Shown here: positions 18,849 to 27,571 of the stretch, piece after piece
Layout of the letters: the number at the start of each line of letters is the position of its first letter
How positions within the stretch are numbered: the first letter of the stretch is position 1
Assembly: GCA_938016265.1 (NCBI GenBank)
Contig: CALLWB010000074.1
Span: forward strand, 1-50,976
DNA: 50,976 nucleotides
Origin: an uncultured Saprospiraceae bacterium
GTDB taxonomy: Bacteria; Bacteroidota; Bacteroidia; Chitinophagales; Saprospiraceae
Direction of reading: 5' to 3'
Position numbers and translations under genes: made by a program
The notes under the pieces: generated by a model
What the model was told of the DNA's origin: nothing
The model's database searches: none
Seen by the model: the letters and a program-made list of their open reading frames with translations, nothing else

Positions 18849-19457
18849 TTATCCCATTTCTGCGACAACCTCTTTCACTTCAGGAACCATTCTTTTGAGC
18901 ATTCCTTCGATGCCTGCTTTAAGTGTTACGGTGCTTGATGGGCAACCGCTGCAGGATCCTTGCATGATTACGGTTACGGTTCCTTCTTTATACGCGCTGA
19001 ATTCGATATTCCCGCCGTCCATTTCTACTGCTGGCTTAACGTATGTTTCGATGAGGTCTTTGATTTTTGTAACAATGGCAGCGTCATCTCCATCGTAGAC
19101 TTCCATGTGTGCTTTTTCGATTTCCTCTTTTGCTTCCTGGAAACCTTCCTTTACGATCTCTTTGTCTGACTCTACGTAGTCCTTGATAAACTCTTTGAGT
19201 TTGAGCATGATGTCTTCCCACCCATAGTTGAATTCCTTGGTGACGGTGATGTAGTTTTGGCTGATATACACTCCTTTGACATATGGTAGTTCAAAAAGAG
19301 CCGTAGCGATTGGCGACCACTCTTGTGCTAGCGCTTCTTCTCTGAAATCTGCTGTACTGTGCGGGTAAAGCATTCTATTGGTAACAAACTTTAAAGATTC
19401 AGGGTTTGGAGTTTGCTCGGTGTAGAGCATTACGGGGCCTTTTGTTATTGTAGACAT
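18849..19457 (-). CDS. Nfu-type iron-sulfur cluster carrier (NifU C-terminal domain)
   Basis: This 202-residue cytoplasmic protein combines an N-terminal Nfu scaffold domain (YTEQTPNPESLKFVTNRML, about residues 12-100) with a NifU C-terminal domain (about 120-198). The Cys pair GSCSGCPSS (Cys169 and Cys172) binds an Fe-S cluster between two subunits and passes it to client enzymes. Length and order match bacterial and mitochondrial Nfu proteins. The start ATG is directly before the conserved N-terminus. No other Fe-S assembly gene is nearby. The PL6 gene follows 93 bp downstream without a clear terminator. Upstream, a TAATTTTG box (19551-19544) and a 6-bp stem hairpin (19527-19542) lie in the leader. 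Confidence 0.93.
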   Translation of the reverse strand: MSTITKGPVMLYTEQTPNPESLKFVTNRMLYPHSTADFREEALAQEWSPIATALFELPYVKGVYISQNYITVTKEFNYGWEDIMLKLKEFIKDYVESDKEIVKEGFQEAKEEIEKAHMEVYDGDDAAIVTKIKDLIETYVKPAVEMDGGNIEFSAYKEGTVTVIMQGSCSGCPSSTVTLKAGIEGMLKRMVPEVKEVVAEMG

Positions 19458-19684
19458 ACTATTGATTTTGTTATGAAAGCTGCTTAAAATTGGATATTGG
19501 ACTTTTGAAACAGCTCTTATTTAAAAATTCCCTTTCGGGAATACAAAATTAACAAATTTTGGGGTGATATGTTTCGATTTTTTTGAGTAAAAACAAGTTA
19601 ACCTTATTTAGACCTAATAAAAATGGCTTTGTTTGTTGGGTTTGGGCTATCAAAATAGAGCGGAATTATACGAAATGATTTATT

Positions 19685-19720
19685 TTATTAAACTTTCAGA
19701 AAATATTGAAAGTTTAATAA
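19685..19720. promoter_or_regulatory. 14-bp perfect inverted repeat overlapping a promoter (operator candidate)
   Basis: TTATTAAACTTTCA at 19685-19698 and its exact complement at 19707-19720 are separated by 8 nt. The right arm covers the -33 element of the promoter at 19706-19736, so a protein bound here would block that promoter. The stem is AT-rich and no gene ends into it, which makes a terminator unlikely. The regulator is unknown. Confidence 0.6.
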
Positions 19721-19736
19721 TTTAGTTGTATGTTTG
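19706..19736 (+). promoter_or_regulatory. promoter for small membrane protein cluster
   Basis: TTG at 19706-19708, a 20-nt spacer and a perfect TATGTTTG at 19729-19736. The -7 box contains the ATG at 19730, so translation must start later, at 19760. Confidence 0.68.
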
Positions 19737-19759
19737 TACTACACGAAAGAAATTATAGA

Positions 19760-20260
19760 ATGAAAAATCGAATTCAAATCAGTTTACTTTTACAAACAAT
19801 TTTTGTGGTGGTACTGGTTGGTAGGCTCCTGGATTTCGAAATTACTGTCAGCATGTTTGGATGGGATCTTTTTAATGTATTGTTTAGTTTTTTTGATAAT
19901 GAACTATTTCTTGGGGTTGGTGGAATTCTATTTTTAATGCAGTGTATCGATGCCTGGAAGTTGTACCCAAACCGCAGGAAGCGAATCAAATATTTCTTTC
20001 AGAGTGCTGGAGTTTTGTTTCTTATTGCGGTTGGACTTCTTGTTAGAGGAGTAAGCAATGGCGGGTTTGGAACCTATTTATTAATTCTTCTGGTATTTTT
20101 TGGTGGATCATTCTTAGGTTATACTGCCTTATTTTTTATCCCTTACTACTATTTTAAAACATGGATAAATGTAATAAAATTGGTGGAGAGTATTAGAAAC
20201 ATTGGTCATTGGAAAGAAACAGGACCGCTGGATGACCATTTTTTTACTCCTAAGTTGTAG
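19760..20260 (+). CDS. small multi-pass membrane protein, paralog 1
   Basis: This 166-residue hydrophobic protein has about four membrane segments and I recognise no named family. The start at 19760 was chosen because the upstream ATG (19730) lies inside the promoter's -7 box. The stretch LFLMQCIDAWKLYPNRRKRIKYFFQSAG closely parallels LLFIQCLDAVDQYPTFRKVIKYFLLS in the next gene, so the two are tandem duplicates. The C-terminus is soluble and acidic (ETGPLDDHFF), also mirrored there (EILDDNIL). It heads a run of membrane genes ending in an SRPBCC protein. Function is unknown. Confidence 0.72.
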   Translation: MKNRIQISLLLQTIFVVVLVGRLLDFEITVSMFGWDLFNVLFSFFDNELFLGVGGILFLMQCIDAWKLYPNRRKRIKYFFQSAGVLFLIAVGLLVRGVSNGGFGTYLLILLVFFGGSFLGYTALFFIPYYYFKTWINVIKLVESIRNIGHWKETGPLDDHFFTPKL

Positions 20261-20303
20261 CCGTCTCCTAATTTCGATATACGATCTACAAAGCATATTA
20301 ATC

Positions 20304-20768
20304 ATGAAAAAATTTAACCGAATCACCGCGAGTTTGCTTGTCCAAAGTCTATTTATGTTGGTAATTGTACTTGGCTTTTTTGGTTTAGTAGACAATGATC
20401 TGGTGTTGATACTTGGTGTTTTTCTGCTTTTCATTCAGTGCTTAGATGCCGTTGATCAATATCCGACTTTTAGAAAGGTCATCAAGTATTTTTTGTTGTC
20501 TGTTTTCTTTATTGTACTAGGTATGGCAGGATTGAGTGTTTTGTCTCTACTTCGAGATTTTGAATTTTTCATCGGTTTCATTTTTGGTTTTTTGATGATT
20601 ACTGTTACCATTTTGGTAATTCTTTCATTTGTTTTTATTCCTGCCTATTTTCTGGGGACGTTACTATACTGGATCTACCTGAAGGACTTGACTGTGAAGG
20701 ATAAACACAAAAAGGAATGGACAGAAACAGAGATTCTTGATGACAATATCTTAAATACCTTAGCATGA
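20304..20768 (+). CDS. small multi-pass membrane protein, paralog 2
   Basis: This 154-residue protein starts at the ATG at 20304 (MKKFNRITASLLVQ), which aligns with the start of its upstream neighbour; the longer frame from 20202 would overlap that gene. It has about four membrane segments and shares the I-Q-C-(L/I)-D-A ... YP ... R-K-x-IKYF motif with the preceding gene. Its stop overlaps the next gene's start as ATGA, which suggests translational coupling. Function is unknown. Confidence 0.7.
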   Translation: MKKFNRITASLLVQSLFMLVIVLGFFGLVDNDLVLILGVFLLFIQCLDAVDQYPTFRKVIKYFLLSVFFIVLGMAGLSVLSLLRDFEFFIGFIFGFLMITVTILVILSFVFIPAYFLGTLLYWIYLKDLTVKDKHKKEWTETEILDDNILNTLA

Positions 20769-21133
20769 TACCATCCTGGAGAATAAAATTGGACGTCTTG
20801 GTTTTAAACAGCTTACTGGTTTTTGCATGCTTGTTTTATTTGGTGGCTGCGACTTGGATTCCTTTGATGGTAATGGTTGTTTTTTTTGCCTGGAGTGCAA
20901 TTAGTGAGTTGTTTTACCGACAGCGGTACAAATGGGCAACCTGTTCTGTGTATTGTGCGCTGTTGCTTGTTTACCTATTAGGGCTAGGCATGGTAATTCT
21001 TCTTGGAAAAGCATGGCTAACAAATCTGTTCCTCTTCATTGGGCTTGCCTTTTGTATCTGGTTTTATCAGAAGTCCATCCGTCAATTGTTTGTATGGATA
21101 AACCGCCCTCGGTCATTTTGGGATTTGGCTTGA
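20765..21133 (+). CDS. small membrane protein, coupled to upstream gene
   Basis: This 122-residue protein has about four hydrophobic segments (LLVFACLFYLVAATW, LMVMVVFFAWSAI, LLLVYLLGLGMVILLG, LFLFIGLAFCIWFY) and a basic tail. Its ATG overlaps the previous stop by one base in ATGA, so it is almost certainly in the same operon. I see no recognisable family. It may form a complex with the two proteins before it. Confidence 0.65.
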   Translation: MIPSWRIKLDVLVLNSLLVFACLFYLVAATWIPLMVMVVFFAWSAISELFYRQRYKWATCSVYCALLLVYLLGLGMVILLGKAWLTNLFLFIGLAFCIWFYQKSIRQLFVWINRPRSFWDLA

Positions 21134-21202
21134 TTTTACTAGGAATTTCAATCTCCCAAAGCAAATTTTTACTCAAAATTACTAATTTTTAAGGTCTGTA
21201 AT

Positions 21203-22132
21203 ATGACTAAGTATATTGAAATATTGTCTATAACCGTAACCCTTTTGTTAACATTTATCTTAGGGTTGGTTTCCATTCAAGTGTTGGGAGAATATGGATG
21301 GACCGTTTTTGTCCTACTTCCATTGATAATTGGTTTTTTACCACCGTTCATAACAGGAAAAGTAAAGGAGACTTCAAGAAACAACTCCTTCAAACTTAGT
21401 TTTGCCACTTTGGGACTAGCGTGTTTTGGGTTGTTAATATTTGCACTCGAAGGGCTGATATGTATCTTGATGGCTTCTCCAATTTTGTTGATATTGACGC
21501 TAATAGGTTCTTACACAGCGTATAACTTACAAGGAGAGGAAACAATAAATTCGACGAACTCTACAATTGTTTTGCTGATCGGAGCAATTGGATTTATGAG
21601 TTTTGATAATCTGAATGAACCTCAAGGCCTAATACCTGTTAGAACCAAAATAATTGTAAATTCTAACATTGAAACTGTTTGGAAAAATGTGGTTACTTTC
21701 AATAAAATAGAGGACCCGACAGATTGGATATTTAAAACCGGTATTGCTTATCCGACAGATGCCACAATTGACGGAATAGGAGTTGGTGCCGTTCGGTATT
21801 GCAATTTCACAACTGGAAGTTTTGTAGAACCTATCACAACTTGGCAGGAACCTAATCTACTGCAATTTGACGTAAAGGAACAACCAATTCCTATGAATGA
21901 GTTGAATCCGTTTTGGGAGGTTCATCCACCACATTTAGACGGGTATTTCAAATCATATAATGGTCAATTTAAGTTAAAAAAGATCGACATTAATAAAACA
22001 GAACTAGAGGGGACTACTTGGTATCAAGTAGATATTACTCCAGAAAAATATTGGAAATTTTGGTCAGACTTTATCATTCACAGAATTCATGAAAGGGTTC
22101 TTAATCACATTAAGAAAGAATCAGAAAAATGA
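21203..22132 (+). CDS. membrane-anchored SRPBCC (polyketide cyclase/START-like) domain protein
   Basis: This 309-residue protein has three or four hydrophobic segments in residues 1-140. A soluble domain from about 147 (LIPVRTKIIVNSNIETVWKN) has the SRPBCC/START-like layout: a first strand with V-x-S-x-I-E-x-V-W, a central W-x-x-P, and a long C-terminal helix (YWKFWSDFIIHRIHERVLNH). Such domains hold small hydrophobic ligands. The protein lies 69 bp after the membrane gene cluster and may be part of it. The ligand is unknown. Confidence 0.75.
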   Translation: MTKYIEILSITVTLLLTFILGLVSIQVLGEYGWTVFVLLPLIIGFLPPFITGKVKETSRNNSFKLSFATLGLACFGLLIFALEGLICILMASPILLILTLIGSYTAYNLQGEETINSTNSTIVLLIGAIGFMSFDNLNEPQGLIPVRTKIIVNSNIETVWKNVVTFNKIEDPTDWIFKTGIAYPTDATIDGIGVGAVRYCNFTTGSFVEPITTWQEPNLLQFDVKEQPIPMNELNPFWEVHPPHLDGYFKSYNGQFKLKKIDINKTELEGTTWYQVDITPEKYWKFWSDFIIHRIHERVLNHIKKESEK

Positions 22133-22163
22133 TGCTTTGATAACCTGACTCTTGGCTTCGTTC

Positions 22164-23567
22164 CTATTTAGCCTTTAAGAAATGGACACTCCCAGAGGAG
22201 TTAAACCACTTGCTACCCATCATAAAGTCTCGCTTTTCAAAATTGTAGGTAGCTAGAGCTTGTCCTATTTGGGCTCCGCGATAGTTATCTGAGATATTTA
22301 GCATTTTTACATAATCCCAGGTTGTTCCGTCTTGCTCAAAATAGAATAGCGCACCAGCGTCTCTTCCTTTCGCGTCGTACCCAGGGGCGGAAACAACCAT
22401 TTTTCCATAATACATGGCTATTGCAAATCCAAAATTGTCATTGTTGGAGGTAGGTGGGACTGTTAGTTTTTGAGTATTGTAGAAGGTATTGGTACTTGTA
22501 TTTATCTGATAGACATAAACTGCACCATACGTCGTGGCACTTGTATTGTCATAATCTGAAGCACCAATCATTAGCGTACCATTGAAGTAGGCCAAGCTTC
22601 TCCCAAACTGAGTATAATAGGAAGGTGTCGGATTATCAATAATTTGATTTAGGACAAAAAATCCGGTAACATTTTTTTTGAAATGATACACTCTTCCTAC
22701 TCGACTAATTCCCGAGACCGTTTCTCTTGGGGTATAGACAAAAAGGTTACAACAATCGACCAGTAGAATCTCCTTTCCAAATTCTGCGTTTAATTCCGGA
22801 TTTGGTAAGGTAATCTTCTGTTGGAAAGTTGGAAGGCCAAAGGTATTATATCGGTAGATGTAAACAGACCCCTCATTGTTTTGGCTATTGTCATCATAAG
22901 GAGCGCTAATCGCCATGTCGTTAAGGAATACAGATACTCTCCATCCAAAATAATCGCCAGTCGTGTTGTCTGAAGGAATTATGGTCGTCTTATAGGAATG
23001 AGTGGTTTTTTCAACAGCATAAATCCCAACCCCACCTGAAGCAGAACCGCCCCCTTGGTATCCTGGAGCACCAACAGCCAGAAATTTATTGTTTACATAC
23101 CCCCCCAACCCAACAGATTTTCCGAATTGATCGTAAACCGTATTATTTAACATTTGCCAATTTGAAATTTCATAATTATAGCCCCAACAGTCTCCAAATC
23201 TAGCAAAAATGTTCACTCTATTCTTGCCCGGCACCCCCGCTGCTGCAGTTTCGAAGTCTATGTCAACACTTTCACCAAAGTTGTCCCCACTTGCCCCATT
23301 CGGGTCCATATAGCCCGTTGAAATATCTGAATTATTGAAGGTGAAGGATTTCCATTCATTGCCAGTCCATCCTTCAAAATCAAGGGTGGAGGTATTAAAT
23401 CGGATCGTTCCAGTCGTTGGAGGTGTAGCGTCATTGCCCACTCTTAATTTACCATTAATGGATAATTTTTGATTTGGAAGCACCGTTCCTATTCCAACGT
23501 TTTGAGCAGGAATTAAAACCGGCAATAATATAAGCAATGAGGCAATCAGCGTTTGTAGAATTTTCAT
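22164..23567 (-). CDS. secreted FG-GAP-type beta-propeller protein
   Basis: This 467-residue protein has a signal peptide (MKILQTLIASLLILLPVLIPAQ). Next comes the short NVGIGTVLPNQKLSINGKLR module, also seen in variant form on the RCC1 proteins of this window, where it leads into WTGNEWKSF. From about residue 90, repeated units of the form D-x-FG-x-x-V ... VGAP-x-Y ... G-x-VYIY match FG-GAP/integrin-like propeller blades (GAPGYQGGG, SAPYDDNSQNNEGSVYIY, GASDYDN). No T9SS sorting tail is visible. It meets the SRPBCC gene tail to tail. A surface or periplasmic binding role is likely; the ligand is unknown. Confidence 0.82.
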   Translation of the reverse strand: MKILQTLIASLLILLPVLIPAQNVGIGTVLPNQKLSINGKLRVGNDATPPTTGTIRFNTSTLDFEGWTGNEWKSFTFNNSDISTGYMDPNGASGDNFGESVDIDFETAAAGVPGKNRVNIFARFGDCWGYNYEISNWQMLNNTVYDQFGKSVGLGGYVNNKFLAVGAPGYQGGGSASGGVGIYAVEKTTHSYKTTIIPSDNTTGDYFGWRVSVFLNDMAISAPYDDNSQNNEGSVYIYRYNTFGLPTFQQKITLPNPELNAEFGKEILLVDCCNLFVYTPRETVSGISRVGRVYHFKKNVTGFFVLNQIIDNPTPSYYTQFGRSLAYFNGTLMIGASDYDNTSATTYGAVYVYQINTSTNTFYNTQKLTVPPTSNNDNFGFAIAMYYGKMVVSAPGYDAKGRDAGALFYFEQDGTTWDYVKMLNISDNYRGAQIGQALATYNFEKRDFMMGSKWFNSSGSVHFLKAK

Positions 23568-24033
23568 GGGTATAAGATTTACATTTTAGGAAAATAGAGT
23601 ATAAGGTTCAGTTATTTATTACCGGTAAATCTGTTTTGTAACCAACTATTTTAAAATAATTTCAAAAACTTTTTAAAGATCCCTATAAAACTTCAACCAA
23701 CACAGATTCATGCAGATTAAAACAACATATAAAAACATAATTACCAACAATATACAGCTAATTTTAGAGGTTATTTTTACAATAAATTCCGTTTCATTTT
23801 TTTGAGATTTCGTCCTTTGCTTTTTTGAATTTGTCGCTGGTTTTAGGAATCATCCTATAGCTGAAATGAATTCTTCTCTAGGCAGGAAGTGGAGGAATAA
23901 AAGAAAGTACTTAGGAGGAATTACCATTATTTGAATATCCCCGCAATACAACGTACTTTTGCAACTTATTTTCTAACATCTGTGTTGATGTTGAAAATTA
24001 ACTATTTATTAATACAAGAAACAGCAATTTTAC
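23568..24033. other. divergent intergenic region upstream of lysS
   Basis: It is AT-rich and holds the lysS promoter candidate (23930-23961) and a short palindrome TTACCGGTAA at 23629-23638 near the FG-GAP gene start. No ORF or RNA gene is recognised. Confidence 0.55.
23930..23961 (+). promoter_or_regulatory. promoter for lysS
   Basis: TTTG at 23930-23933, a 20-nt spacer and a perfect TACTTTTG at 23954-23961. The leader to the ATG at 24034 is about 65 nt. Confidence 0.72.
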
Positions 24034-25758
24034 ATGCAATTAAGTGAACAGGAAGTTGTACGCCGTCAAAACCTCCAGGCGATTGTCGACCTAGGAATTA
24101 ACCCTTACCCAGCTGCGGAATTTGAAGTTACCGCCTACGCAAATGATATCAATACCAACTATCAGCATGACGAAGAAGAGTCGAAACGGAACTTCCAAAA
24201 CATAAAGGTTGCAGGTCGTGTGATGACCAGAAGAATCATGGGAAAAGCAATGTTTCTTGTTATTCAGGATGCCACTGGAGAAGTGCAGATTTATATTCAA
24301 CGGGATGCTATTTGCCCGGACGAGAATAAAGATTTATACAACACTCTTTGCAAAAAATTGCTTGACCGTGGTGATTTTATTGGAATTGACGGCAGTGTTT
24401 TTATGACCAAAACGGGTGAAACCACTGTCAAAGCAAGCGTATTTACGTTCTTGTCTAAGTCCTTGCGCCCACTACCAAATCCAAAGACGGATGAAGCCGG
24501 TGTGGTCCATGATGCATTTACCGATCCTGAGTTGCGCTACCGACAACGGTACGTCGATCTAGTGGTCAATCCGGAAGTCCGAGAGACCTTCAGGAAACGA
24601 ACAAAGATGTACTCCTCTATGCGACAATACCTGGATGCAAAAGGATACCTGGAAGTAGAAACACCCATTTTGCAGCCCCTTTATGGGGGAGCAGCAGCTC
24701 GTCCATTCAAAACCCACCACAATACACTAGACATGACCTTGTACATGCGTATTGCCAATGAGTTGTACCTAAAACGACTGATTGTAGGCGGTTTTGAAGG
24801 CGTTTACGAGTTTTCGAAAGACTTCAGAAATGAAGGAATGAGTCGATTCCATAACCCGGAATTTACGCAGATTGAATTGTATGTCGCCTACAAAGACTAT
24901 GAGTGGATGATGAATTTGGTGGAAGAAATGCTTGAAAAAGTAGCCATCGATGTAGCAGGGACCACCAAAATACAAGTAGGAGAAAACATCATAGACTTCA
25001 AACGTCCATGGAAGAGATATACCATGTTTGAGGCCATCGAGCATTTTACAGGAATCGATGTTTCTGAAATGGATGAAGACCAACTGCGTGCCACTGCAAA
25101 AAAACTGCACGTTCCTGTCGATCCAACTATGGGCAAAGGGAAATTAATCGATGAGCTATTTGGGGAAAACTGTGAAGCTCAATTGATTCAACCGACGTTC
25201 ATTACCGACTATCCAGTGGAAATGTCTCCGCTCGCCAAAAAACACCGCACAAAAGAAGGGTTGGTCGAACGATTTGAAGCCATCTGCAATGGAAAAGAAA
25301 TCCTCAATTCCTTCTCCGAACTAAACGACCCCATTGATCAGCGTGCTCGTTTTGAGGAGCAGCTTGAACTGGGAAAACGAGGAGATGATGAAGCAATGGT
25401 TTTGGATGAGGACTTCCTTCGTGCGTTAGAATATGGCATGCCACCAACTGCAGGATTGGGAATTGGTATGGACCGAATTGCCATGATTATGACCAATTCT
25501 AGTTCCATACAAGATGTCTTGTTTTTTCCGCAAATGAAACCAGAAAAAACGAATGCAAAAGTCCTTGAATTGAATGAAGACGAACAGCTGGTTTTCAACC
25601 TACTAACCAAGGAAAACAGAATGGAACTGGCTACCTTGAAAGAGCAAGCCGGGCTCTCGAACAAAAAATGGGACAAAGCCATCAAGGGATTGACAAAAGC
25701 AGAGATAGCGAAGGTCGAGAAAAACGACGACGGCTTATTTGTTTTTATTAATGAATAA
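24034..25758 (+). CDS. lysS: lysyl-tRNA synthetase, class II
   Basis: LysRS charges tRNA-Lys using ATP in the cytoplasm. The 574-residue protein has the N-terminal OB-fold anticodon-binding domain ([20 protein letters not shown], from about residue 64). The class II core has motif 2 ([19 protein letters not shown], about 263-281) and motif 3 ([13 protein letters not shown], about 474-486). After the core, residues from about 502 form an extra 70-residue helical extension ([14 protein letters not shown] ... GLFVFINE), which I recall as common in Bacteroidota LysRS and absent from E. coli. The start matches the usual N-terminus ([16 protein letters not shown]). It is a single gene with its own promoter. 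Confidence 0.97.
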   Translation: MQLSEQEVVRRQNLQAIVDLGINPYPAAEFEVTAYANDINTNYQHDEEESKRNFQNIKVAGRVMTRRIMGKAMFLVIQDATGEVQIYIQRDAICPDENKDLYNTLCKKLLDRGDFIGIDGSVFMTKTGETTVKASVFTFLSKSLRPLPNPKTDEAGVVHDAFTDPELRYRQRYVDLVVNPEVRETFRKRTKMYSSMRQYLDAKGYLEVETPILQPLYGGAAARPFKTHHNTLDMTLYMRIANELYLKRLIVGGFEGVYEFSKDFRNEGMSRFHNPEFTQIELYVAYKDYEWMMNLVEEMLEKVAIDVAGTTKIQVGENIIDFKRPWKRYTMFEAIEHFTGIDVSEMDEDQLRATAKKLHVPVDPTMGKGKLIDELFGENCEAQLIQPTFITDYPVEMSPLAKKHRTKEGLVERFEAICNGKEILNSFSELNDPIDQRARFEEQLELGKRGDDEAMVLDEDFLRALEYGMPPTAGLGIGMDRIAMIMTNSSSIQDVLFFPQMKPEKTNAKVLELNEDEQLVFNLLTKENRMELATLKEQAGLSNKKWDKAIKGLTKAEIAKVEKNDDGLFVFINE

Positions 25759-25813
25759 TGGATGGGTGTTTGTTGATTTTCAGTCTTCTAGAATAAACGT
25801 AGAGTGTGCACCA

Positions 25814-26953
25814 CTAACTTCGAGCAATCACCTTGAGTGACTGTCGGACAATTTCCTGGGTTTGTTGATGGATTTTGTTGTCGGTGTTTGCTTTTGCAGC
25901 AATTTTTCGCATAAACTCGGTGAAGAAGGCTTTCGCGTCTTCTATGGTTCTTGTTTGAGTGATTAGTTTTGTGGCAACTATCTTCGAAATTTTCACATTG
26001 GATCGGAATACTTCTTTATTGCCGTATAGCTTTTCGAGGGTGGCGAGTGCCATGACTTGAGGAATGGCGGTAAATTTGAATATCCGTTCGTTTTCTAGGC
26101 GACTGAGATAGGTTAGGCTGTCTGCTACATGAAGGAGCGCATTATTCAATAATTCATTTAGGCAGTCAATGGAAGAGGGTTTGTCAAAGTTTTGTTCGAA
26201 CGCCTCTATGGTGGATTCGTATTTGCCCCAGATTTCTTTTGGAAGAAATACACGCCCGGCATGCATATCCTCGTGGTAATCCCTGATGATATTTGTTTTT
26301 TGAAGGGTCATGCCGATAGCATTGGAAAGGTCTTCCATTTCCCTCAATTCTGGTTTTTCGAGGCCGGAGTCGGCAAATAGTCGGGAGAGTCCTATTCCTA
26401 CAAGGCCGGCCACATAATGACAATACCGATCAAAGTCTGCGATGGTATCAACTTCTTTCTGAATGAATTCAGCCATGCCATTTCCCATTCGTTTAGTGAT
26501 CTCTTCTATAGTTGCTTGAGCGTAGTCTTCCTGTCCTTTGAATGCGCGCACGACTTTTGGGAAATTCTTCATTAGACGTCTGTATTCTGGAGTATCTCCT
26601 ACGCCGTTCATAGAAAAAGATTCATCCCAACATTTGGTATAAAAGGATTGTAGTAATGGTATTTTCTTTTCTTCAGGAAAGTCCATGTCATCTTCGACCG
26701 TATCCAACGCCCGCAACACCAAATAAAACAGACAAACCGACTCTTTCATCCCATCTGGCAATTGACAAATAACGGCAGAAAAGGACCTGGACACACTAGC
26801 AAGCATCTCAAAGCAAAATGACAAATCTGCGTCAATATCCTCTTGCTGGTCTAGAGAACTTTGGCGTGGTTGCCCTTCCTCTTTCATTTTTGTTTTAGAC
26901 TGGGCAAAAAATTGTGCCGGGGCTAATGCCGACTTAAACATTTCGAAGATCAT
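25814..26953 (-). CDS. squalene synthase, eukaryote-like
   Basis: The enzyme condenses two farnesyl diphosphates through presqualene diphosphate, with NADPH, to squalene. Its 379 residues carry both Mg-binding motifs: DTVEDDMD at 84-91 and DYHED at 225-229. The stretches VCLFYLVLRALDT, MGNGMAEF, YCHYVAGLVGIGLSRLF, LQKTNIIRDY and AIPQVMA(L/I)ATL are nearly or fully the same as I recall in human squalene synthase, not the bacterial HpnC/HpnD or CrtB type. The C-terminal membrane anchor of the eukaryotic enzyme is missing. No cyclase, epoxidase or carotenoid gene is adjacent, so the fate of the squalene (hopanoid, sterol or carotenoid) cannot be told. The first 40 residues are family-free and the start is slightly uncertain. 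Confidence 0.92.
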   Translation of the reverse strand: MIFEMFKSALAPAQFFAQSKTKMKEEGQPRQSSLDQQEDIDADLSFCFEMLASVSRSFSAVICQLPDGMKESVCLFYLVLRALDTVEDDMDFPEEKKIPLLQSFYTKCWDESFSMNGVGDTPEYRRLMKNFPKVVRAFKGQEDYAQATIEEITKRMGNGMAEFIQKEVDTIADFDRYCHYVAGLVGIGLSRLFADSGLEKPELREMEDLSNAIGMTLQKTNIIRDYHEDMHAGRVFLPKEIWGKYESTIEAFEQNFDKPSSIDCLNELLNNALLHVADSLTYLSRLENERIFKFTAIPQVMALATLEKLYGNKEVFRSNVKISKIVATKLITQTRTIEDAKAFFTEFMRKIAAKANTDNKIHQQTQEIVRQSLKVIARS

Positions 26954-27571
26954 ACAATTGTTTTCTGGGGTTCAAACTTGTGCTATTTCTCCATCTAATT
27001 TGAAATAACACGATATGCTTCTGCCATTAAATTAGTTTATGCAGGCATCCAATTGTTAATATTACATAGGAAGATGTACAACGATTCCCCATCCAAAAAC
27101 AACAAGATTACCAAATCCAAGATATAAATTTATGGTTATACATTAAACATTCTTATCATTTTTTATGGAAAGTCCCCGATTTTTTATTCAAGGTTGACAA
27201 TTATTAATCTGTAGGAAAAGAATATTGTTACAAACCGAGAGTGGAACTACATCGGACTAAACGAATCACTTAATATCAGTAAATAAATTTTTGACATAAA
27301 ACACTTACAATCAATAAATTAATAAAAATTTGCTTCCATAAATACGCACTTCAACAGAAGATTTAACAGAATAATTGTACATTTTTTATATCCCGCTGAA
27401 CATCTACTTTTGAATTATGATCAAGCACTAATTTCATTCTCGAGTAAACCAAGGTAATTACTTAACTCATTTTTTCTACTAGGAACTCGCCACAAAAGGC
27501 GAACAGGCAGTCGATTGTCTACTCCTAAAATTAAACATTATCAAAAAACATTTTAACGAAAACTTATCATT
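26954..27571. other. 618-bp AT-rich divergent intergenic region
   Basis: No coding frame or RNA gene is recognised. A TACTTTTG -7-like box at 27405-27412 faces the forward gene but lacks a good -33 partner at the usual distance. A small hairpin (27487-27491 with 27498-27502) lies in what would be the leader of that gene. Confidence 0.5.

Noticed and set aside
19730-19759. Upstream ATG for the first small membrane protein
   Set aside because: It lies inside a perfect -7 promoter box, so it cannot be on the transcript. The ATG at 19760 fits the paralog's start.
23568-24033. Riboswitch or T-box upstream of lysS
   Set aside because: I found no T-box core, no lysine-riboswitch-like helices and no terminator/antiterminator pair; only a standard promoter.
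27300-27420. Promoter for the PKD/T9SS cargo gene at TACTTTTG 27405
   Set aside because: The -7 box is good but the nearest TTG is 27 nt upstream, beyond the usual 19-21 nt, so it is not listed as a promoter.
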